Assembly (NCBI GenBank): GCA_947564735.1
Contig: CANOEC010000035.1
Coordinates: 1 to 38,809, forward strand
Direction: 5' to 3'
From: an uncultured Lachnospiraceae bacterium
GTDB lineage: Bacteria; Bacillota; Clostridia; Lachnospirales; Lachnospiraceae
Length of the DNA stretch: 38,809 bases
Below, one piece after another: positions 27,427 through 33,781 of the stretch. Within the stretch, counting starts at the first letter, position 1. The number at the start of each line of letters is the position of its first letter. The notes under the pieces were generated by a model, which made no database searches, was not told the DNA's origin, and saw nothing but the letters and a program-made list of their open reading frames with translations. The position numbers and the translations under genes were made by a program.

Positions 27427-29064
27427 TTAATGACATTCTTTGACAATCACATTCATTTTGACATTACTGAATTCTTCATTCACATCTTCCTCAAAAGACA
27501 TTCCGAAAACCGGGGAACCATCCTCTCTGAAATGGACTCGTCTGATGCCGTCGCAGCGAAGCGTGCTGTCCGGCGAAGTCTCTGCATGATAAGAAATCAT
27601 CAGCTCCCCGTCCTCATCATAAAAGAAAGCATTGTGTCCGGGACCGTATTCTCCCTCTACAGAATAAAACTGAAGCACGGGCCAGAGACTCTTCTTCCAA
27701 GACGCCAAGTCAAGCAAATCACCTTTCCCGTCCGCACTGAGCAGACCAACCGCATACGTATAGCTGTTTGCCGCACCTCCGGAATAGGTCACATAAACCT
27801 TTCCGTCCCTGTAAAATACATAGGGTCCCTCATTGTTGATGGTTCCGGCGACATTTTCCCAGCTATACAGAGGTCTCGAAAGCAGTACCGGCTCACTGGT
27901 AAGCCGCCACGGCTCTGTCTCGTTTATCGTTGCGATGTAAAGCATGGAACCCGTATCCGTCTTTGTTCCTATGTCCCTTCTATAGGACCAGACAACATAA
28001 GATGCACGTTCAGCTTTCAGATAGGTCATGTCCAGCGTAATACCATTTCCATCTGCAAGGAAGCTTCCATCCTCTCTGCGGACGCGCACCGGATTCTCCC
28101 AGTCAGCTTCTTTGATGATGCTTCCATTCTGTTTTAACTTCATCATATGGCATTGAGGGCCCCACTGCTCATTGCTGACTGCAAATAAAATATAAAGCTG
28201 TCCGCCAATGACATGAAATTCCGGCGCCCAGAATGTCTGTACAAATCCCCGCTCTTTATCCAATGGCAGAATCAGATGTTCTTCGATACCCTCGGCAAAC
28301 AAACCGGCTGGCGTATCCGCCTCACGGACATAGATGCCGATATCATCCCTGTTGTCACTTGTGCCAATAAAATACCATTTACCTTCCCATCGGAACAATA
28401 CGGGATCGCCGTATCCTCTTGCCAGCGGAAAAAGATATTTCTTCTGGTATATCCTGCCTTCTACCATATAACTTCCCGGTCTGCTAAAATCAATGCTTTC
28501 CATCTCCCATTGTACACTCTTTTTCGCTTGAGAGCCATCGGAATAAACCGCCGTTGCACATACCTGTTCCAATTCTTCCCTGCTGCAGACCTGCACGCTG
28601 TCGGGAACCTGTGTTTCCACATGCCGCATGGGTGTCCAGTACTTTGCTGCCCGTAAAACCAGTTCCCTGTCGATTTCTATGCAGTCTGGCGCTTTCTCCG
28701 GCATAGCAGCGTCGCCCTCCGCAAATCCCTTCTCTTCAAAGCTGATAAAGTCCTCAGTATACCAGCAAAGCTTTTTGCCTTCTGCCAGTTCATCAACCGC
28801 CCCATTTTCCTCTGTCTGCACCGCCATAATATAAAACCCCTTTTGTTTTGCTGCAAAAACAAAAGGCTTTGTCACCCCCTTGGGAAGCAGGGTATCATTC
28901 GGAAGAATTTCTGCTTTCGCAAAAAGAATGCCGTAGTTTTTATAAAACGGATAAAACGCTTCTCCATCAAGACTGTACGCAATGTGGATACTGTTTGCCA
29001 GCCCATCCGGATAGTTCTTTTCAATCGCTCTTGTGTATACCTTCAAATATGCCTTTTCCCCCAT
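27427..29064 (-). CDS. Multidomain GH43 glycosidase with inserted Ig-like domain
   Basis: A 545-residue protein. GGAGGAGAGG just before the ATG at 29064 fixes the start, although the frame is open to 29112. The C-terminal part is a GH43 propeller: catalytic base Asp220 (ARGYGDPVLF), modulator position Glu282 (FWAPEFHVI, where many members have Asp) and general acid Glu412 (NNEGPYVFY). Residues 1-125 resemble part of another propeller (HIAYSLDGEAFYPF, YGILFAKAEI). Residues 155-205 look like an Ig-like insert (VYSDGSQAKKSVQWEMESID). No signal peptide. Its promoter carries a LacI-type operator. Expected to act on arabinosyl or xylosyl decorations; the exact linkage is unknown. Confidence 0.82.
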   Translation of the reverse strand: MGEKAYLKVYTRAIEKNYPDGLANSIHIAYSLDGEAFYPFYKNYGILFAKAEILPNDTLLPKGVTKPFVFAAKQKGFYIMAVQTEENGAVDELAEGKKLCWYTEDFISFEEKGFAEGDAAMPEKAPDCIEIDRELVLRAAKYWTPMRHVETQVPDSVQVCSREELEQVCATAVYSDGSQAKKSVQWEMESIDFSRPGSYMVEGRIYQKKYLFPLARGYGDPVLFRWEGKWYFIGTSDNRDDIGIYVREADTPAGLFAEGIEEHLILPLDKERGFVQTFWAPEFHVIGGQLYILFAVSNEQWGPQCHMMKLKQNGSIIKEADWENPVRVRREDGSFLADGNGITLDMTYLKAERASYVVWSYRRDIGTKTDTGSMLYIATINETEPWRLTSEPVLLSRPLYSWENVAGTINNEGPYVFYRDGKVYVTYSGGAANSYTYAVGLLSADGKGDLLDLASWKKSLWPVLQFYSVEGEYGPGHNAFFYDEDGELMISYHAETSPDSTLRCDGIRRVHFREDGSPVFGMSFEEDVNEEFSNVKMNVIVKECH

Positions 29065-29096
29065 ATACCTCTCCTCCACGTTCCCATTAGCGTTTT

Positions 29097-29110
29097 GTTT
29101 ATCGTTAAAC
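29097..29110 (-). promoter_or_regulatory. LacI-type operator upstream of second GH43
   Basis: GTTTATCGTTAAAC is a 14-bp CG-centred site with symmetric GTTTA/TAAAC ends. It differs from the other four copies mainly in the centre. It lies 33 nt before the start codon at 29064. Confidence 0.5.
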
Positions 29111-29236
29111 ATATCATATTGCTATTTTTATCATCTGTCAATCTATTGTGAGACAACTTATCAATTATTTATAACCGTTTCTATCCATCCGACAGACTCC
29201 ATCTTTTAGCGGAATATTTTTCAGTGACAGCAGCCT

Positions 29237-29309
29237 TACACAAATGTAAGTTACAACACATAAACTGTAAGCTAAATCCATGGAAGCGGATTTTCCTATC
29301 TGATATTCT
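29237..29309 (+). promoter_or_regulatory. Candidate response-regulator site and promoter of small membrane protein
   Basis: TACACAAATGTA (29237-29248, inside TTACA-N4-TGTAA) is followed after 17 nt by TGTAAG (29266-29271). An extended -10, TGATATTCT, lies at 29301-29309, two helical turns further downstream than in the related promoters at 33600 and 36867. TnACA-N4-TGTnA is the known operator type of BceR-like regulators. The rest of 29111-29412 shows nothing else. Confidence 0.4.
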
Positions 29310-29412
29310 TATTTCAGAACAAAAAACACACTTCGCGGCAGCCAAAAAGACCCTTGCAATCCATCTTCTTGACACACTGTACGCGGAAATCAAAAAAAGG
29401 AGATTTATCAAT

Positions 29413-29607
29413 ATGAAAAACGTATTTATCGCAGCAGCATCCATAGTAGGAATTATCGTAGTACGTATGATACTGTCAATCGCTTGTAGCGAGCAGGTCG
29501 CAGAGGTTTTTGCCCGCGTGGCAATCGGCGCTTTATTCTTCTATTATATTTGTCAGACAGGTAAATTTTACAAACAGCACAAAAACAAATTGGAGTCGTC
29601 AAACTGA
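29413..29607 (+). CDS. Small two-span membrane protein, unknown function
   Basis: A 64-residue protein. AGGAGA nine bases before the ATG at 29413 marks the start, although the frame is open from 29224. Two hydrophobic segments (about residues 4-24 and 32-50) are followed by a basic tail (KFYKQHKNKLESSN), giving a hairpin in the membrane with both ends probably inside. No family is recognised. The upstream TACA-N4-TGTA and TGTAAG elements link it to the two-component/ABC module further right. It is the only rightward gene in this part of the window. Confidence 0.6.
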   Translation: MKNVFIAAASIVGIIVVRMILSIACSEQVAEVFARVAIGALFFYYICQTGKFYKQHKNKLESSN

Positions 29608-29619
29608 CGAACGATAAAA

Positions 29620-29646
29620 GGGTGTGGAGAATAAATCTCCACACCC
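29620..29646. terminator. Terminator between small membrane gene and ATPase-like gene
   Basis: GGGTGTGGAGA (29620-29630) pairs perfectly with TCTCCACACCC (29636-29646) around ATAAA. Leftward transcripts run on into TTTTATCG, so it mainly serves the leftward gene ending at 29664, and probably also the rightward small gene. Confidence 0.8.
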
Positions 29647-29663
29647 GTCAGCTCCAAATATCC

Positions 29664-31187
29664 TTACATCTCCCTGCTTTCAATCAGTACCTTCTTTCCA
29701 CAAAAAGCAAAACCATACTCTCTAATCCTTTCTCCCGAAATTCCTTTCGCAGTCAGATTCGCCCGATACTTCTTCTCCTCTATCTGTTTTAATGCCATCT
29801 GCACTGTATCAGACAGTTCCTTTTCGTCTTCATCCTGCACCTTAAATTCTATGATAATTGCGTCATCACTCTCTTTTATCGGCTCCAGCATCACATCATA
29901 CCGCCCAAAACCGCTCTCCCTGTTCGATGTGATTACATATCTGTCCACCAGCTCCACCATCAAACCTAATACAAATCCATGATAGAAACGTTCCGGTTCT
30001 TCCTCCGACGGACTTTTTCCTGTGTCAAAATAACTAAACGACTGCAAGGCAACTTTATTCATAAACAGATTCATTCCTTTGACATCCCCTGCCAGCAATG
30101 CTTGAAGGAACGCGTTATTCACCCTGCGGCACCCCTCAAACCAGCCCTCTATCATCCGCTCAAACATCACATGGACTTCCCTGTTGGTCAGTTTTAAATC
30201 AAATTCCGCTTTTCCACACTGTATATTAAATTCATAATGAACTGCCTTCAAATACCCACTTGCCAAAAGCAGGCTAACGACCGCATCATCCCCCTGCTCA
30301 AGCTGGCTAAATACTATCTGTTCATCAAATACAGCACGGAATGCTTCCCCCCGCAGCAAACGCTCCATCGTCATTTTGATTTCCGGGCTTCCCTCCCGGA
30401 CCAGCTTCCCGACCAGACCGTTACTGCTGGTATTTGCCCAGTAAATACCTATCCTTCTTTTATCCAGAAAATTGATGATAGACCAGGGATTGTAAATGTC
30501 TGTCATTTTTCCAAAAGAAAAGCCGTCATACCAGTCTTTTACCTGCTGTTTCTGATTCGACATGTCAAATTCATCCAGCGCATGGAACACTTCTTCTTCC
30601 GTAAAACCAAAACAGTCCGCATATTTATCCGAAGTTGTCGTTACCACTTCCAGATTATTCAAATCCGAAAAAACGGACTCTTTACTGACTCTGGTTATTC
30701 CTGTCATAATGGCGCGTTCCAGATATGGGTTTGTCTTAAAAGTAGCGTTAAAAAGGCTTCTTGTAAACGCCACAAGCTCTTCCCAATATCCATTGACATA
30801 AGCCTCCTGCATGGGCGTATCATATTCATCCAGAAGGATAATCACCTTTTTCTTATAATACCGTGAAAGAAAATCTGACATCTTATGGAGCGCCCACGCT
30901 GCCGTTGCATCTTCCATGTCATAGGTTACGCTTCGGAAATAATCTTTCTCATTTTCCGTTAAAAGTCCGCTCTCAAGCAGAAAGACATTTTTATTATAGA
31001 TATCCTCGATAACCCGGTTAATCGACTGCTTTGTTCCCCTATCATCAGATTCCTTCACATTGGCAAAGGACAGACTGATAACCGGATAGGTTCCTTGCAA
31101 ATGGCGATACTTCTCGTCAATATAGAAACAGCCATCTTTTTGAATCTTCTCAAAATCCTGATTCCCAATTCCAATTTTTTTGGTCAT
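29664..31187 (-). CDS. AAA-ATPase-like/PD-(D/E)XK protein lacking its P-loop
   Basis: A 507-residue member of the family with an AAA-ATPase-like N-terminal domain (PF09820) and a PD-(D/E)XK nuclease-like C-terminal domain (PF08011), common in gut Firmicutes and Bacteroidetes. The Walker B segment VIILLDEYDTPMQEAY, the sensor segment IMTGITRVSKESVFSDLNNL and the C-terminal FGRYDVML / AIIIEFKV nuclease-like motifs are present. However, the N-terminus runs from DGCFYIDE (18-25) directly into KYRHLQGTYPVI, skipping the roughly 50-60 residues that normally hold the RPRRFGKT P-loop. The reading frame stays open, so this is an in-frame internal deletion. The protein may still fold but should not bind ATP normally. 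Biological role of the family is not established. Confidence 0.75.
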   Translation of the reverse strand: MTKKIGIGNQDFEKIQKDGCFYIDEKYRHLQGTYPVISLSFANVKESDDRGTKQSINRVIEDIYNKNVFLLESGLLTENEKDYFRSVTYDMEDATAAWALHKMSDFLSRYYKKKVIILLDEYDTPMQEAYVNGYWEELVAFTRSLFNATFKTNPYLERAIMTGITRVSKESVFSDLNNLEVVTTTSDKYADCFGFTEEEVFHALDEFDMSNQKQQVKDWYDGFSFGKMTDIYNPWSIINFLDKRRIGIYWANTSSNGLVGKLVREGSPEIKMTMERLLRGEAFRAVFDEQIVFSQLEQGDDAVVSLLLASGYLKAVHYEFNIQCGKAEFDLKLTNREVHVMFERMIEGWFEGCRRVNNAFLQALLAGDVKGMNLFMNKVALQSFSYFDTGKSPSEEEPERFYHGFVLGLMVELVDRYVITSNRESGFGRYDVMLEPIKESDDAIIIEFKVQDEDEKELSDTVQMALKQIEEKKYRANLTAKGISGERIREYGFAFCGKKVLIESREM

Positions 31188-31262
31188 AGCCAGCCTTTCC
31201 TTTCAGCTGTAAATGCAGAATACTTCTTTCGCCGTGTTATTTGTTCATAGTATATCCTTTTC

Positions 31263-31709
31263 CTATCTGAAAAGCAATAAATCCTTGATTGAAAAACAAA
31301 CCAAAAAACAACCGGTTAACAATGGCGGTGCAGGGCTAAATCTTCCCTGCACCGCCTGCGGCATTTCTTTATATTCCACCTCGTTCCACTCGGTCACACC
31401 CCGAATCGGTTTCACCGTCAGCCTCAGGTATGCGCCTTCTCGTAACTGTCTTGACGCCCCAAAGGTAATACTCCTTTCTCTGCCGTTTTCATCATACGCA
31501 GGCAACGTATAATAATAGTCCATCCCTCCACGCAAATCAACGACCCCATCCCGTGAATCTCCTTCTTCTATCTTACTATTATCAATCTGCACGTAATAAT
31601 AACCGCTGTCCTTTCCCAAGAGAAACCACGACGAGAATCCCAAAAACCCTATCACCAATGCTATCACTGCCGCCACAATGCCTACCTTATTTCCCATTTT
31701 TACAACCAT
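31263..31709 (-). CDS. YxeA-like (DUF1093) membrane-anchored protein
   Basis: 148 residues from the ATG at 31709, preceded by AAGGAAGGAG; the frame is open to 31787. An N-terminal membrane anchor (VGIVAAVIALVIGFLGFSSWFLL) leads to a small extracellular beta domain with YYYVQIDNSKI, YTLPAYDENGRERSITF and LREGAYLRLTVKPIRGVTEW, the typical YxeA pattern. Family members usually end soon after this. Here the frame continues for about 28 residues (PAPPLLTGCFLVCFSIKDLLLFR) straight through a strong hairpin. A TTTAG out of frame near the expected end suggests that a one-base loss removed the original stop. YxeA-like proteins often accompany peptide-related ABC transporters; function unknown. Confidence 0.7.
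   Translation of the reverse strand: MVVKMGNKVGIVAAVIALVIGFLGFSSWFLLGKDSGYYYVQIDNSKIEEGDSRDGVVDLRGGMDYYYTLPAYDENGRERSITFGASRQLREGAYLRLTVKPIRGVTEWNEVEYKEMPQAVQGRFSPAPPLLTGCFLVCFSIKDLLLFR
31324..31356 (-). terminator. Strong hairpin inside the 3' end of the YxeA-like frame
   Basis: GGCGGTGCAGGG (31324-31335) pairs perfectly with CCCTGCACCGCC (31345-31356). On the minus strand a TTTTTT run follows about 15 nt later. It looks like a terminator that the reading frame now runs through. Confidence 0.5.
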
Positions 31710-31797
31710 GCTCCTTCCTTTGCCATCCTCTTGGAACGGCTTTCTTTTTTTATATACATGATTGTATTGCAGCAACCCTACATACACATTGCGGTAT

Positions 31798-31815
31798 CCT
31801 TACATTTACCTTACA
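31798..31815 (-). promoter_or_regulatory. Direct-repeat regulator site upstream of YxeA-like gene
   Basis: On the minus strand TGTAAGG occurs twice with an 11-bp period (31815-31809 and 31804-31798), the layout bound head-to-tail by OmpR-family dimers. The same TGTAAG element recurs at 33616, 36883 and 29266. A possible -10 (TACAAT) lies downstream. Confidence 0.5.
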
Positions 31816-31859
31816 AAAACAGCTCCTCCCATCGTCGCTCTCATTGTATCCGGAAGCTA

Positions 31860-33530
31860 TCATCGCGCCCGGAAACCCTCAGCAATCGTATCCCCAATCA
31901 GCGTGCTCCGCTCCAGCATATGCCGATAGCATGTCCCCGGAAAAACATGGTAACTGTTAATTTCTCCTCCCGTCGCGTAGTATATGATATTACCATTTAT
32001 CTCGCAGCCTTCCATACTGCCTCTATCATAATCCTGCTGCACAATATAATACGGTTCTCGCATACTTTGTTTGACAAAAACACCTGCATCCGTAACGTAC
32101 TGATCCCAATAAGGGCTGACCGAAACAATGATGCAGAACACGAGTCCGCCGGTCACAATACTGCCAAACCCACGGTTCTCCACGCTCATATAGTCTCCCA
32201 CCGCAATCATGATAACGGCAAATAGAAAGGCAAGTCCGTATCTGATAAAAGGCGCCTCGAAAAACCACACCGCAATATTCACCCATATCGCAAGGTGCAG
32301 CACAGCAAGCGGCAGTCGAATCTTCTGCCGCCGCCGGATTCTTCCGACAGACAACACAAACTGTAGAATTGCACCGAGCGCCGCCGCGCCCAGAAACATC
32401 TTTTCATAACGAAACTGATGCTCCCACCAGATTGGGAACCATTCCGACACAGGCATGTCTATCTTGCCCACATCATACAGGCACCGTCCCCAGACCTTAA
32501 TCTGTCTTGCATCATGCAGCAGATACTCCTTTGGAATCTTCCATACAGTATTAAAAATATCAATTCCCTCAAAGGGATAGAGCAGCCACCCGGAAATCAG
32601 ATAATTTCTGACCAAAAATGGGCATAGGATGATGCAGCCGCTGAAAAGATACGCACCTATCTTCTTCCATTTCTTATCCCTTATCAGACAAAAAGCCGGA
32701 TAAAGTACAATCAGCCCCAGCAGGCATGCCGAAAACTTGAAAGTCGCCGTAAACACTGCCGCCACGGACAACAGGCAATACCGTGTAAGATTACTGCCGC
32801 CCTCCAGCAGATTCTCACACCACGCGGTAATGATAAAGAACACAAAATACATTGTGGCGTAATCTGTCGCCGGAGACATACTGCGTGTCACATTCACCAA
32901 TGTATAGAACAAAATCCCAATCCGCATCATATCCGTCACATGGTTTTCATGCCGCTTAAAACCTTTTAACCCATGGAAAGCGTACAGACACATGATTACT
33001 TCCAAGAACCCCGTTGTCGTATGCAAGGAACGCCCGAACAGCCAGTTCAGACTAAAGATTGCGACAAACGCCAGATAAGAGCTGTTGTAAGCGTAATGAA
33101 GCTGCAGATTGCCGATTCCCTTCACCAGCCCGTATTCCTCGTAAATCCTTATCGCCGCCGCGTGATAGATATTTGTGTCGGTATGAAATTCGCCTCTGGA
33201 TGTAAAATAGGCAATGAAGAGAATAAAGCAGCAATAGAAAAATCCCTCCCATGAGCATACAAAAGGACGGTATGCCAGCCAGAGTGATTTGATTCTGCCG
33301 CGTTTCATATATCCGGCAAGAAGCGCCGCCACAAACAAAACGATATGCGCGCAGGCGCCTATTTTACCAAAAATGCTGAAATACTCCACATATACGGTAA
33401 TGCCGACAATCCCCGCAACAAAATAGTAAATCAAGGAAAACTCCATATTGCTAAACAGACTCAATATCCCTATCCCAATCAAAACACAGACAATGGAAAT
33501 ATAAATCCAGCTTACGATGACCGATAACAC
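31860..33530 (-). CDS. Polytopic membrane protein, LIC_10190-like
   Basis: A 556-residue protein with roughly a dozen hydrophobic segments spread over its whole length. It starts with GTG at 33530, behind AAGGAG. The segment FHTDTNIYHAAAIRIYEEYGLVKGIGNLQLHYAYNSS, here seen around residues 115-150, is like that of the LIC_10190 family and recalls the first loop of GT-C glycosyltransferases, where acidic residues act in catalysis. A role in transferring sugars from lipid carriers is possible but unproven. Two promoter regions lie upstream: one with the TACA-N4-TGTA / TGTAAG architecture shared with the ABC exporter, and one with a G-run in its spacer. The leader also contains a bulged hairpin (33559-33588) near the ribosome binding site. 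Confidence 0.65.
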   Translation of the reverse strand: MLSVIVSWIYISIVCVLIGIGILSLFSNMEFSLIYYFVAGIVGITVYVEYFSIFGKIGACAHIVLFVAALLAGYMKRGRIKSLWLAYRPFVCSWEGFFYCCFILFIAYFTSRGEFHTDTNIYHAAAIRIYEEYGLVKGIGNLQLHYAYNSSYLAFVAIFSLNWLFGRSLHTTTGFLEVIMCLYAFHGLKGFKRHENHVTDMMRIGILFYTLVNVTRSMSPATDYATMYFVFFIITAWCENLLEGGSNLTRYCLLSVAAVFTATFKFSACLLGLIVLYPAFCLIRDKKWKKIGAYLFSGCIILCPFLVRNYLISGWLLYPFEGIDIFNTVWKIPKEYLLHDARQIKVWGRCLYDVGKIDMPVSEWFPIWWEHQFRYEKMFLGAAALGAILQFVLSVGRIRRRQKIRLPLAVLHLAIWVNIAVWFFEAPFIRYGLAFLFAVIMIAVGDYMSVENRGFGSIVTGGLVFCIIVSVSPYWDQYVTDAGVFVKQSMREPYYIVQQDYDRGSMEGCEINGNIIYYATGGEINSYHVFPGTCYRHMLERSTLIGDTIAEGFRAR

Positions 33531-33599
33531 CTTTTTTCTCCTTCTTGTGTTTCTTTACTGATTCCATAATAGCTTCTGTTATTGGAATCCTTGTTATTC

Positions 33600-33653
33600 A
33601 GCATATCACGCAAACCTTACAGGAATCTTACTTCCACATTACAATTTTGTAAT
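33600..33653 (-). promoter_or_regulatory. Promoter with palindrome and TGTAAG repeats (membrane protein gene)
   Basis: Minus strand: 16-bp palindrome ATTACAAAATTGTAAT (33653-33638), then direct repeats AGTAAGA and TGTAAGG with an 11-bp period, then an extended -10, TGATATGCT (33608-33600). The 12-mer TACAAAATTGTA, the 18-nt gap to TGTAAG and the 10-nt gap to the -10 are identical to the ABC promoter at 36867-36918. No -35 is apparent, which fits an activated promoter. Confidence 0.6.
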
Positions 33654-33667
33654 AACAAGATGTCTAT

Positions 33668-33698
33668 ATTTTACCCCCCCCCGGTATACTTTTGTCAA
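33668..33698 (-). promoter_or_regulatory. Upstream promoter with nine-G spacer tract
   Basis: Minus strand: TTGACA (33698-33693), a 19-nt spacer and TAAAAT (33673-33668). Nine consecutive G (33682-33674) abut the -10. Slippage to seven G would give the ideal 17-nt spacer, so the present state should be weak. Confidence 0.5.
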
Positions 33699-33727
33699 TT
33701 CACAAGGTAACTATCCGGGCGCACCAC

Positions 33728-33764
33728 AAAAAAGGCACAGCTGCGCGTTGCCGCCGTGCCTTTT
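33728..33764 (-). terminator. Terminator of the ABC permease gene
   Basis: Minus strand AAAAGGCAC pairs with GTGCCTTTT around a 17-nt GC-rich loop, ending in a run of six T, just past the permease stop at 33782. Confidence 0.75.
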
Positions 33765-33781
33765 ACATTCTTCATCATCCG

